A stretch of 64,000 bases of DNA, taken from Lojkania enalia. Lineage: Eukaryota > Ascomycota > Dothideomycetes > Pleosporales. A program made the translations under genes and the position numbers. The DNA is taken from NCBI GenBank assembly GCA_010094045.1, contig ML986578.1, forward strand, positions 310,001-374,000, read 5' to 3'. Shown here piece after piece: positions 1 to 10,937 of the stretch (the first letter of the stretch is position 1; each line of letters opens with the position of its first letter). The notes under the pieces were generated by a model. It was not told where the DNA came from, did no database searches, and saw only the letters and a list, made by a program, of their open reading frames with translations.

Positions 1-296
1 CCCTTTGTATCATCGAAGCTACCGCTCTCATATATGGTCACGAAGACGTTTTCGACGCCGAGCTTCTCCACCAAACTCAATAGAGCGTTGTGCCAATGAA
101 TTCGCAATAATGACTCCGCATTCCAAAGCTGACACGTTATATATATCCGTTTCTGGTTGCGTGGAGGTGGCGTAGGATGTAGGGTGACTTCAGCTTGTCG
201 AGAGTAAATGCGAAGGACGCGGAGGGAGTCCCAGACGAAGAGAAAGAAGAGGAGATATCGAAGGACCGGATGACGGAGGAGACTTCTGCGGCGCAT
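1..296 (-). CDS. CMT1-type alpha-1,3-mannosyltransferase, N-terminal part (cut by window edge)
   Basis: The ATG lies at 294-296 and the frame stays open to the window edge, giving the first 98 residues with no intron. Residues about 11-30 are a hydrophobic segment after several arginines, so this is probably a type II Golgi membrane protein. A short proline-rich stem follows. From about residue 51 the sequence reads RIYITCQLWNAE, then HWHNALLSL, then ENVFVTIYESGSFDDTKG, which I recognise as the start of the cryptococcal mannosyltransferase 1 family (Pfam PF11735, CAP59/CMT1). Members transfer mannose in alpha-1,3 linkage in the secretory pathway; the acceptor in this organism is unknown. The catalytic region lies outside the window. 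The family call rests on motif memory, not on a search. Confidence 0.75.
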   Translation of the reverse strand, partial: MRRRSLLRHPVLRYLLFFLFVWDSLRVLRIYSRQAEVTLHPTPPPRNQKRIYITCQLWNAESLLRIHWHNALLSLVEKLGVENVFVTIYESGSFDDTK

Positions 297-912
297 TAGG
301 TCAGGTGCACATGGCTTTCACGCTGTTGAAAAAGGAGAGACAGGAAAGTAAGGAACGTGGTTGAGCAAAGCCGGTTTGGTGAAGGAAGGCACAATGCACG
401 CGGACTCCGCTGAGGCATCTGAACGGCCATAGGGCAAGCTCACAGAGACCAAGACTCCAACTGCACTGCCCCCAAACTACTGGTGTGTGAGGGCCAAGAG
501 ATTACCTCGAGTCCGCATCTGGCATAGCCGACCCCCTTGCTCACGCATCTCTCAACTCTGAAACGATCTTCCCCACATTGCTATTTACAGTTGAGCTAGT
601 ATTCTCCAAGTAATATGTATTCATTCATCTATTCAATATCTACCTAAGCGTATAATCTCATTTAAAATCCATTCCGGGACCTTTATCGCTTTGCTGGATT
701 ATGGGAAGGCCTCGCCAATAGCCTAATTAGTTTGTTCATTCGTTGAGCGAAACAAACACAGGAACTGCGTCTTACTTCTTCATCCTGGTCACTAGTGCTG
801 AAGCTGTAACGCTGATATTTAGACCCTGATAAACATTTACCATAGCCAGCCCAATTTTCTCGCAATCTTAGATAAACTAATTTTTTGCCTTTTCCAGCCT
901 TCTATGTCTTCG
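297..912. other. Intergenic region, promoter side of the CMT1-like gene
   Basis: This interval separates the start of the CMT1-like gene from the 3' end of the chromate transporter, both on the minus strand. Short ORFs are present but have no codon pattern or family resemblance. I see no RNA gene or repeat here. Confidence 0.5.
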
Positions 913-2831
913 CTACATGCCTACTGCAGCATACCATAGCAGTCCCAGTACCGCCCCTACTACGATGGCCAACGCCGGTGGAAACCCGAACCATGCACTC
1001 TCAGCATATGTCACCGCACATACAACAACCCACCACGGTTCGTCCGCCAAAGACCGACCATTGCTCGCTTCTGGTGTCAGATAACCAATCTCCCAAAGCC
1101 TGTACACAGCCGTGAAGACTAGCCCAACAGCCGTAGCATTGATCCCTTTCAACAAACTAACGACCCAGGGCCTCGTCCTGAGCGCCCGCCAGATAGACTG
1201 AATTCCCACCGCCAATATGATGCCCGGCGCAAAAATCCCTATATAGCCCAGGAATGCACCAAAGATCGTCGGCGTACTCGTGCGTGCAATCGCCAAAGCG
1301 CCTAGGAAGACTCCAAAATTAAAATTCGGACCTGGGAATGCTTGGATAATGGCAAGTCCGATGAGAAAATCGCGCGGTGAGACCCAACCGGGCTGGACAG
1401 TATATTCTCGAAGAAGAGGGATAACTACCGGTCCACCTCCGAAGATAATAGTGCCCGCTAGGTACATGTTTGCGAAGAGATCGAAGGCGAGAGTACGAAT
1501 TTTCAAGGTGCCGCGAAGTGCCATGATAATGGCGAAGGAGGCTTTGGGCTGTTAGCGTTCATCAACGGAAAACTGAGGTTGGCCTACCTAGAAACGCGGC
1601 GATGATGGAGATGCCCACCTTCACAGGGATCTTATGCGCCTTTGTGTTATCATCAGGCGTAGCAGTAGTCCGTGGACCGTCCTCGCTTGACCTAACCACA
1701 GAACTTCCTTCAGCGGTAACTGCGCGTTCCATTGAAGTGCGACTTTTTAATGACGTGCCGGGATTCCTTCTCTGGAGGCCTTCAGCGGGCCCTTCTTGCG
1801 GAAGCTGTTCGAGCTCGATACTTTCGCCTTGGTTGTTTTCCTCGGCAGCTCCCTCTGAGCCCTTATCTTTTCTCTTCCTCCATTTTGCTTTCAACTTGCC
1901 AATACGTTGCTGCAGCAGCATATCCCAAGCTACACAAACGATCCCTCCGATCAAGACCAGGACTGGAAAATACCACAGCGCGTTATAGCACAGGCCGGCA
2001 CAAGCTCCAAGTATTACTAAGATCCTTGTTAACTTGTTCGTTATAGCCTTGTCTGCGAGTTGGACGGCGGCCAAGGCAACGATTCCCACGGTGCTCGCGT
2101 TCAGTCCGCTCAAGAGTGCATATACTACCGAGGGCAATTTCTCAGGTACCCTCTGCACGCCTAATGATAGCCCGTACATGCCGATAGCTCCGGGTAGGCT
2201 CCAGATCAGAAAAGCAAAAATTGCGGGTATGATGCCGGCATGCAGGAGGGCGACGCAGAAGAGCATTTTGGTGCTGCCGGGTCCGGGAAGGGCTTGACAT
2301 ATTGCAAATAGCTCTTGGTACTAGAGATATGTTAGAGAATCCCATATCGATGCAGCTTCGTATATTGGTTGTGTTTGGTGAAGTCTCCTATCGCCATTCA
2401 TTTTGTTGAAGCATTTGGTCGTCTGGGCCGCATTTGACATACTGCAAAAGGCACGAAAATACCATTTTTCTATGACATGCTCCAACTAGCAGTATATGAC
2501 TGAGTGCAATTTTAATTGGTAATGGGTAAAACCCCAAGATAAGTCGTGTGCATAACGTGATTTCCCAACTCAGTACAATCAATTAAGGCAAAAGCAAACT
2601 CACAGTCTGTTCATCAATCCACTTCGTCTTCCCTCCCACCCCGTCCACAAACCTGCGGTGCAATATCTGGAAATGCACTGGAGGCCCTCCGAATGCAGTG
2701 AAGCCAAGATCCCACATCCGGGTAAACACCTCTGTCAATCGCCAAACAAGGCTCCTGTCATTGGCTTTTAAGGAATTGCGTTGATCCCGCGTCTGCTCGC
2801 GGACCGCGCGGTAGATGTCGAGGAGCGGCAT
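913..2831 (-). CDS. Chromate ion transporter (CHR family)
   Basis: I build this from three exons: 2831-2604, 2320-1588 and 1541-913 (529 residues). Splice sites are GTGAGT...CTAG and GTAGGC...AAAG, and phases match exactly. The protein has the two homologous halves of a long CHR protein. The first half carries FTAFGGPPVHFQ near residue 45 and LPGPGSTK after intron 1. The second half carries the equivalent IIFGGGPVVIPLLRE and FPGPNFNFG motifs. A charged, disordered linker of about 90 residues, rich in K, E, S and T, separates the halves. CHR proteins export chromate, or sulfate-like anions, across the plasma membrane; the substrate here is inferred from the family. The gene is divergent from the NatB subunit gene at 3214, with 382 bp between the two ATGs. 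Confidence 0.9.
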
Positions 2832-3213
2832 GCTTGCGAGTTTAAAGGAAGCCGATAGTCTTTGAAAGACTGAAGGTTAAGGGAGAGATGTGCCCTATGC
2901 AGGTGGTATGAGATTAAGCCCCTCTTAGCCTTCCCACGCACAAAGCCATAGAAACAGTGACATTCCGTCAACGTCCAGCCAAGCTAGACTCTGCTCCAAT
3001 CAACGAGCCCTCGTGGTTAGATAACGGCATGCCCAACCGTGCTCGCCAAGACATGGCGCCAAATAGAACTGCTGTGAAGGGAGGCGACCAGGGCAGTTTT
3101 ACGCGAGCACGCACCCCGCAGGTTTCCCCGGAACATTTAGGCTTTCAAACATCTCCACCACAACCATTCAAACCTACAAGACAAAGGCTCCCGTCTAGCC
3201 CTCGAAGGCCAAT
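2832..3213. promoter_or_regulatory. Bidirectional promoter region (chromate transporter / Naa20)
   Basis: These 382 bases separate two divergent ATGs and must hold both 5' ends. I cannot identify a TATA box or a specific operator with confidence. The call rests only on gene orientation and spacing. Confidence 0.5.
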
Positions 3214-3862
3214 ATGTCAACAATCCGGCCTATGCGCCCAGACGACCTCTTCAAAATCTCGTCCACGAACCTTGATCACCTTACCGAAACATACCACATC
3301 GGCTTCTACCTCGAATACCTAACGAAATGGCCAGACCTATGTCGCGTGATCGAAGGCATGGACGGGAGGATCGAGGGATACAGTATGCACCCTATAATCC
3401 CCCCGCATTTAATAACCCATTGGGTCGTAGAGCACATGTTAACGTGTGATCGCAGTCCTAGGCAAACTTGAGTCCTCCCCCTACGCACCGCCCGTACCCC
3501 CCTACTCCCCCGACACGAATCCCGATCCGAACTACCTCCCCTGGCACGGCCACATCACCGCTCTAACCGTGGCGCCGTCTGCGCGTCGCCTCGGGCACGC
3601 ATCGCGCCTCTCCGAAGCCCTAGAGCAGCAATCCGACGCCGCGAATGCGTGGTTTGTGGATCTGTTCGTAAGAGCAAGTAACGAGATTGCGAAGGAGCTG
3701 TATCGGAAGATGGGGTACAGTGTATATAGACGCGTGGTGGACTATTACAATGATAGGGAGGATGCGTTGGATATGCGGAAGCCGTTGAGTAGAGATACGG
3801 ATAGGAAGCATGTTAGAGAGAATGGCGAGGATATCAGGGTTATGCCGGGAGACGTTTGGTGA
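3214..3862 (+). CDS. NAA20: N-alpha-acetyltransferase NatB catalytic subunit (Naa20/Nat3)
   Basis: Exons 3214-3382 and 3456-3862 join in phase (A|TC) to give 191 residues, the usual size of Naa20. The protein begins MSTIRPMRPDDLFKISSTN and continues with NLDHLTETYHIGFYLEYL, the distinctive Naa20 N-terminus that contacts the auxiliary subunit and the substrate. The GNAT core follows: ITALTVAPSARRLGHASRL contains the acetyl-CoA loop RRLGHA (R-x-x-G-x-A). FVDLFVRASNEIAKELYRKMGY is the terminal GNAT alpha/beta element. With Naa25, NatB acetylates nascent chains starting Met-Asp, Met-Glu, Met-Asn or Met-Gln at the ribosome. The intron (3383-3455) starts GTATGC and ends CGCAG. A housekeeping gene with no oddities. 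Confidence 0.95.
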
Positions 3863-4702
3863 AGGTGCGTTGGGTGAGGCATGGTAGGCATTGTTGTTAT
3901 TAGAAGGCTTAGGCGGGCACAAGTACGAACCTTAGCCAGCAAGGAAGACGCGTCTCGTGTGCATAGACAACAGCGGGAAAGCGAATTGGCGGCTGGTATA
4001 CTTGACCAATTGAGTGGGGGTTTAGCGATGAGTGAGGCATCAAGGACCAGCGGAGAAGGTTAGTATTAATTTTGGATCTCAATTGCTGGGGCTAATGTTT
4101 CATAGAGATACCTCCTCACTAGGAGTAAGCCTTACGAATCCTGGTTCTAACAATTCCTGCTGTAGTTCGTCGTACTTGCTAGATCATGGAAACTTGACGG
4201 CTCAACTAGGTATTCATAATCGCTTCACGAAGCGATCAAAAATTTCCATGGCTACCATAGTACATGACGTACATGTCTCAATGCTTCCAGCCCTCAAAAA
4301 AGTGTCTAAGCTAGCTCCCAATCTATCTATATCCAAGAGAATAAAAGCATACAATGCTATGAAATCGACAACAGGGTATATTCATAAACCCAACACCCGT
4401 GCATTCCCTTGTATTCCTGAAACATCCGAGTGATACCATTACCTATCAATAAGCTCTTGCTAATACATTCGTCTAGAAAGTCTATTCATGTTGATCCTCC
4501 CATTTACCCACTATTTAGTCTTTGGGTTTGGGCCGGAGGCTAGCCGATTCTGCGAGTCCAACGCTAAAGATACCGTGGTTTTCACAGCGGTGCTTCTACT
4601 TCGACGGCTGCTTCCGTTTTCCGCTCATGTTTCCGCTCGCGCTGTGACTTCTTGGTGTCTTCGAGCCAGTCCTCCTATATGTCCTATCCCTATTCAAACA
4701 TC
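3863..4702. other. Convergent 3' intergenic region
   Basis: The region lies between the 3' ends of Naa20 (plus) and the RGS-LOV gene (minus). ORFs of up to 133 codons occur, but their composition is AT-rich and unlike the neighbours, and I recognise nothing in them. Probably 3' UTRs and spacer. Confidence 0.5.
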
Positions 4703-7236
4703 TTAAACTAGGGCAAATGAGTTAATGCTTGGTTCGGTTGTCGGAGTCCCAATCCTGAATGATCTCTGCTCACTCATGGCACTTCCTGGCCTGCGAAGCA
4801 TCTCAATGGCAGGGCGTTTAAGAAAGCCGTTTGGCAAAGAAAATCTATTAGACTGCGGATTAAAGTCCTCGCCACTATCCTCGGTTATGAAGCCTTCAGG
4901 CGAGGAAGTGCGCGAGGTGTTGGGCCGTCGGCGAATTTCATTTGCCACAGGCGGTGCTGGCCGGAATCTCCGTCTTGGTTCAGAGCCTTTCTCATCGTCT
5001 ACTAGGATGACCATCCAGACTCCAACGGCTCCAGATTTGCCAAGAAGGGGGGTGCAATGGATCCAGCGAGGCCGTCCTTCGTCGGTGCGCTCTCCTTCAA
5101 GTCTTGGAGCGGCCGAAGTTAGCCACCGGACCCTTGCTGTTACACCCCGGGTGCCGTCCGCGAGGGCCTCGGCGAGTGAATGTCGGACGCGAAGGGAACC
5201 ACCTATGCGATCAAGAAAGCGAGACTGCAAAATGCCGGGGACGCGAAGCGACGGTGAAGTAAAGAGTATTCGTAGAGACGGGGCGGGACGAAGGAGGAGG
5301 TACTGCAAGCATGATATGTCAGCATATTTTTGCTGGATAGAGGTAGCAGGCGTACATGTTTGTATACTCTAGATAGCCGATATTCCGGCTTGATCGGCGT
5401 TTGAGAGATTGGTTTGTCAACATCGCTGTTCGTTGGATCTTTAAGCAGAAGCCGGGGCTGGTGATACAAGCTCGCGTCGTCTGGCTCCTCGAGATGTTCG
5501 CGATGCATACTACCACCATACCTGCGCACAGTGTCCAGCTCTGCATTGTTAAACATCTCACAAAGTTCCCGAAACTCATCTTTGGCTTCATCGGCTGACG
5601 ACGGGTTTTCATCTTGCTTTTGTAGCATGGTTCGAAAAGCGTCTAGATCAGTGGCGTCTTTTACAAGACCGCTGACGTCGACCTGTGCTCCAATGAAGTA
5701 GCGCAGCTCCCCGCGAGAATCAAGCAAGGGAGCTAACATCAGCAAATTCATGAATGGGGAACCATCTCGGCGACTAGCCTTTTATTAGCATTACTATCAC
5801 GATACGATCCATGCATGCATACTAGTTCAGAATCAGTTCACTGGTCTCCTTGCCTTCCCTGATAGCTTCTCGCAATCGTGCTATGCTATGAGGGCTTGTT
5901 CGAGGCCCTTGCAGAAAGCGGCAATTGCGCCCAATTGCGTATCCCACCCCGTACTGGGTTGTGCGGTGAAACTCTATTATCAATTAGGATGTGTAGTAGC
6001 ATTAAAACTCAACCACGTACCTTCAGACGCGAAGATGATTGGATTGTCAGTTCTTGAGGGGTCAGACAGGCAGAACACCTCGGCCAAACCCTCGCTGGCT
6101 TCTCGTAGCAAGGGAGGAAGGCTCCCTGTGATTCGCTTTCGGATGCTCACGCTCACAACCTGTATGAATACGTGTGTAATGAAAGCTGGTAGGTCATCAC
6201 GGATAAGCACTTCAAACGCTTGTCGGGCCTTGTCTTCGAGGATCGCATTGACTGTAGGCCTCGCCGGATTCTCTGTGAATTCGTGGTCCTCCAGATGCTC
6301 GAGAGCCTCCGCGACGGCATTGGCGTAATTGATCGCTCTGATAGCCTTTAATGCGTCGAGGTAGTATATTAGTATGGGCACAGATTTGGGCCGCGCTGCA
6401 CTTAGGAATGATATAAATCGAAGCAAGGAAGGCGCATCATTGAAAATGGCCTGAAGGTGCTCTTTGGAAAATAACTGTTCAGACCGTAGTTCTAAAGAGT
6501 ATGTACTTCCCGACCCTGCCTCGACTGGCGCTAAAAGATCGAAATTCTTCGGATCGTCTTCTAGCAAAGGTGACAGCCGGTCCATGTCGTCAGCTGGGGC
6601 TTTTTGCTGCAAAGGCAGAATCGAGGAAGTACCAGATTCGTACGATACTACTGAGGCGGAAGAACTGCGGGTTCCTAGAGCAGATTCGGGTGTGGTAGAC
6701 ATTGGCCGATTTGGATAACTTGCAGACCGATAATTACGGCGTTTTGTAGGTGTCCTGTTATTAGAGCTGGACTGAATATCAGCTGACGGAGGGTGTGTTT
6801 TTAATTTGCTTAGAATTCACCTGGTTCTTGTAGGTATATGTATGCCTCGTCGTGTGAAATCAGGTGGCTGTGAGGTTATCTCTTCATCTGAAGAAGTAAC
6901 GGGGTGGCTTCCTAAAGGCTGAAAATCTGACAACTTCACAGACGGCAGCGGTAGTTTAGCGGTCTCTCTTATAATTGCATCTCGCTGAGACACCGCCTGC
7001 TGAAAATCTAGGGCGCTAGCTACGCTATCATCTTCTTTCTCGCGGTCTTTTTTATCCCTATCGGGGACTGTCATGGCGCTACTGGGAGTAGCCGGCGGGC
7101 TCTCCATGATACCCATCCCGGAAAACCTGAGAAAGTTGGCAGGAGAAGAAATAGGGGGGGAACTGAGGAGAACAAAATATCCGGTGAGCTGAGCGTCTCT
7201 TGAATATGATTGTATATCTTGGATAAAGTTCGACAT
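4703..7236 (-). CDS. RGS-LOV blue-light photoreceptor (BcLOV4-like)
   Basis: I assemble five exons: 7236-6821, 6766-6021, 5973-5823, 5773-5356 and 5302-4703 (776 residues, all phases consistent). The N-terminus is Ser/Pro-rich. Residues about 232-345 form an RGS domain beginning ELRSEQLFSKEHLQAIF. A LOV domain follows at about 365-475: SDPSRTDNPIIFASEEF, then IGRNCRFLQGP with the photoactive cysteine (about C405) that forms the FMN adduct, then GSPFMNLLMLAP and YFIGAQVDVS. The C-terminus carries a second PAS-like block (YLLLRPAPSLRILFTSP ... GRPRWIHCTPLLGKSGAVGVW). This order matches the fungal RGS-LOV class described for BcLOV4, which binds anionic membrane lipids in light. Control of G-alpha signalling by light is inference. 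The start is uncertain: a second in-frame Met lies about 40 codons downstream, and a 5' UTR intron is possible. Confidence 0.9.
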
Positions 7237-8748
7237 TCGACGACATGAGTGACAACCATGGATAGGGAATTGGTGGGACTAGAAGAAAACTAGTGTATGG
7301 GACTGGGACGACGACGATGATTGCAAGCTAAGACACACGTACCAGGGGGACTGTTGGCCGCAAAACACGTCCAGACAGGCGTTCTCCCTATGTCCTCGCC
7401 GCTGCGCCAGCTTCGGGCCCAGTCTTACTCTTGCAGCGCGTTGCACTCGACCAAATCGTTAACGACGGTAATAGAGATAGAATTCTGGGGTGATGATGAT
7501 GGCCATGCGAAGGGTCCTTGGATGCAAATTCGCCGGATCAATCAAACCGGCCAATGGTTCTGGACTGGATGTGTGCACCGACGCGTGCGACGCACGTTGG
7601 ACCGAAGAAATCTGCTGGGACGAAGCCGGATCCACGCCGCTGCCAGGGGCAAATCGGAAACTGTGCTCACATGCGGGGCGGGGCCGTACAATGGGAAGCC
7701 GAAACTGATGCTCGGGACTCAGCTTGACTTTGCGCTGGCTTTTAGGAGGGTTGCTTTTGAAACACGTCGTGATGTCGCGCGGCAGTCCATGGTTCCCATG
7801 ACGGGGTGTTGGAAAGGGATGATGTATGAGGGCCGGAAGGGGCCTGTAGTCTCATTCTTCAGCCCGAGCACGCCGTCTGAGGTGGTGCCTGGAAGTGCCT
7901 GACCATGAAACGAACGTGGAAGCATGGCCGTGACATCCCTGAAGAAGATCCTCCAAGAAAAGCCATCTGCATCAGCGATTGGACCTTGAGGAGGATTAAT
8001 GTTTTCTTTTTCAGCCACATCCCGGTAGTTTGTTTTGCAAAATGGAATTAGGAGCCGGCTACAAACAACGGGCATCCTCGAGCTTCGCAAGATGTGTATG
8101 TATGTAATTTTTTTTGGTTTTCCTTGCCATTACGATCCACTTTCAGCCACACGCAGTAGAATCCTGGGAGTCTATTTCTCGCACATCGATCAACGCCTCC
8201 TTTAGGACAAGAGTTTGAGAACATGGTTGCTGCTTGACGTAAGCAGTCCTCGAATTGCTTTATTCTACTCTTTCGGTGAAACTCTATGGTAAAATGGCTA
8301 TTATATACATTGCAGGACCATATGAAATCACCTAAAACTCACGACGGCGTCTCGATGGTTAAGTCTTCGGCCCCTTGCTGACTGTGTCTCAAGGGGATTG
8401 ACTCGGGGAGATCAGCACCTGCAAGGCACTTCCTTGCGTGCATGTTGGTTTTAGTAGACCGTCTTTCCCCTTTTTGTCAATAGAGGTAGGTTCAGCGACT
8501 ATAAATCCTTAGATTTAAACCCGCGTGGTAACAATTTCGTAAATCGATACGAATCTTCGACCGGCAAAACAGAAATCTTGTGCGATTTCGACGTTCACGG
8601 AATTTCGTGCGAAGGGAAATGTTATCGCCTTCGCGCTGTGGCCGTGCTACAAACTCTTCTGGAAGAGGAAGCTGCCATTGGCGCACATCCTCCAAACGCC
8701 AACCCTGATATGAACCTGGACGATAGAACAGCATTGATGACCAATGCA
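7237..8748. other. Intergenic region upstream of RGS-LOV, downstream of cystinosin
   Basis: About 1.5 kb with ORFs of 193 (plus, 7321-7902) and 123 (minus, 7719-8090) codons that overlap antiparallel. Neither resembles a family known to me, and the 123-codon frame begins with TTG. The first part presumably holds the RGS-LOV promoter. No repeat or RNA gene seen. Confidence 0.4.
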
Positions 8749-9769
8749 TCAATAAATGCCTTCCCTCAGCAATCTTTCTCTTTCATTCGCCCATTCTTCC
8801 TCTTCGATGTCCTTGGCTGGATGTCGGTAGAGGACGTAATGCTGTAAGATGAAAATAATATCGAATATGATACTAATATTACCCAGTCCGAATTTCACAG
8901 GATTTCCTGTAATCCCCGACCAATCGGCCTGAAGCGAAGAATCTATAACCAGCTGTGCTATTGAGAAGACGCCGCCGATAAGGTCTAAAAGCATAGGGAC
9001 AATAGACCAACCCTTGGTCGACTTTCTTTTGAAGTTGACCCATGCCTAGAAAGATCAGTATAGCATAGGGACGAGTTGAATTAGGGTATTCCAGCATACC
9101 TGCGGCATGTATTTGATGACAACAGTGAGGAGTTTCACATAGCCAAGAGCATATATCTGAAAGGGTCAATATTGCAACCAACAAACCGTAGTAGTAGATC
9201 GCCAACATACTACGTCAATCCAAGCCCATCCCGAAGGGTCATACCCTCCATCCTTCCCCTTGATCTTAACAAGTAATATGACAATGAGTGTACCAAATAT
9301 GCTGCCCCAAATTATGCCGAGAACCGGTAGGCTTGCCTTCTGTCTTGACCCTACCTTGAAGCCCCAAATTGCGGGCCAAAATTGTGAATAGATGATTATA
9401 CAAAGTACCGCCCCATGAGCCGCGAATAAGAAGTCGTTGAACCGCACAGTAGTCTCGGGTGCGTCGGGGTGTCTGTATGCGTACTGGGATTGGATCGTGG
9501 GCGAATAGATGAAAGCAGCCGTTGATACCGTATAGCAAACGAAGCCTAGTACGTTTATCGTGGGAAAATCTATTGCAAGGCCAAGGGTAGCCTTTCTTCG
9601 CCAGTTCAATATTGGTTGCGGGTAGAAGGACCCGGACCTTTGAGTATAAACCTCAGCTTTGCTTCTGCGACAGAGTTATGCAGGTTTACCATGCAAGAAA
9701 GTAGATCCAGCCCAGGACTCGCGAAATTGCTTTCGCGAACAGGACTAGTTCTGACTCCGGTACTGCCAT
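8749..9769 (-). CDS. Cystinosin-like lysosomal/vacuolar cystine transporter (PQ-loop)
   Basis: Four exons: 9769-9690, 9637-9211, 9156-9100 and 9045-8749, giving 286 residues in phase. The first exon encodes [17 protein letters not shown] and then [10 protein letters not shown], and is too short to stand out as an ORF. The first PQ loop spans the exon 1/2 junction ([19 protein letters not shown]) and is followed by [20 protein letters not shown], a cystinosin hallmark. The second PQ loop is [19 protein letters not shown], split by intron 3. Seven membrane helices are expected. Cystinosin exports cystine with protons from the lysosome or vacuole; yeast Ers1 is the fungal relative. The tail is acidic (AKDIEEEEW) and lacks an obvious tyrosine-type vacuolar sorting signal. 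Placement is strong, substrate is inferred. Confidence 0.92.
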
Positions 9770-10279
9770 CTTATAGTCAAAGGGAAATGCGATCGATACG
9801 TGACTGAGTTACGCGTGGGTGTTCATGTCGGCCTCGAGTGCACAATGTGTTAAGATTGCGAGGCGCAGCTGTAGCGGCACATGATGAGAGGAGGCTGAGG
9901 TAGGAAAACGAGAAGCAAGACAAGGTATCATGAGTCCGTGGTCATCTCTACAAGACGGTGGGGCTCTACGACCTAATCTTAGCAAGGGGAGCGTGATTCG
10001 CGATAGATGATGCCGGCCGTACCCGCGATTGCCAAGTTGTCTAACCGCATCCAGAGCATATGCCTTTTGCAGCCCCAATACTCGAGCGCCTATGGAAGAC
10101 ATACATTAGAGTCTTTCCTGTCTGGAAATGATATATGTGAGAAGAAAACGGTGATATTTTGTCAAAGATACTTCTTGAATCGCATTCTTATGGAGTACAG
10201 TTAACATTATTCGGTCGCTTATGCAGCAAACCGTCAATAGTATCAATGAAACACACCAACTCCAGCAGTATACCAATAA
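9770..10279. other. Intergenic region (promoter of the cystinosin gene)
   Basis: About 510 bp between the cystinosin ATG and the 3' end of the SRPBCC-like gene, both on the minus strand. Short ORFs only; nothing recognised. Confidence 0.45.
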
Positions 10280-10937
10280 TCACGTCGTCCCTTCTAAGAG
10301 TAACTTCAAGCCTTGGGCCTGAGCTTCAAAACTCTCTATTAAACCAGCCTCCATACTAGCCCTCAGAACTGGCGCCAGAATGCCTGAGAACACTTCTCGA
10401 CTCTCATACAAGATCTTTCCATTCCCGATATTACTAATTGCCTGCCACCGCTCAGAGTCTAGTAACGCATCACTCGTCAGGTACTTCCACGCAAGACGTC
10501 CCTGAATGGGATCCACGTGGGTGACGTTTTCGAAAGCGAACTGTGTATGCAGTGGATTATCAGGCGTAGAAGAAGAGACTGGCAACGGTAGAGGCGGAAT
10601 CTGTACTCTCAATACAAGCCGGTGATTCTCAACGGGGCGCTGTTGTGGAAGATTGATACCGTCGGGCGTGATCACGATGGACGAACTGATCCAAGCGTTT
10701 AGAAGGGATTGGGGAGAATCGTGGGCTTGCGTACCGCACAAAGGGGTTCCAATTCGGGTAATTGGGGAAGTTGGTTAGCGCTTCCCAGGCGGCCGATGTT
10801 GTGGATCTGATTTCGATGTATGCACTAACATTGAAGAGGCCAGGGGGGACATCGGGCAGATTTGATGATTGGCAACAGACACAAGGCAGGTACACGGTTA
10901 AAAGAGTAAGGAAACCCCGTCCAATGGTCAATGGCAT
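10280..10937 (-). CDS. Predicted secreted SRPBCC (START/Bet v 1-like) protein
   Basis: Exons 10937-10735 and 10685-10280 join in phase (CG|T) to give 202 residues. I start at the ATG at 10937; the longer open frame upstream opens with TTG. Residues 1-22 (MPLTIGRGFLTLLTVYLPCVCC) look like a signal peptide. The next part, GLFNVSAYIEIRSTTSAAWEAL followed by FPNYPNWNPFVR, is the typical opening strand and helix of a polyketide-cyclase/SRPBCC domain. The end, FSGILAPVLRASMEAGLIESF plus EAQAQGLKLLLE, fits its long C-terminal helix. Such proteins bind hydrophobic ligands in a cavity; the ligand here is unknown. A signal peptide on an SRPBCC fold is somewhat unusual. The fold call is pattern-based. 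Confidence 0.7.

Noticed and set aside
7321..8090. Antiparallel ORFs upstream of the RGS-LOV gene
   Set aside because: No family resemblance; the minus frame opens with TTG and neither shows coding bias that I can see.
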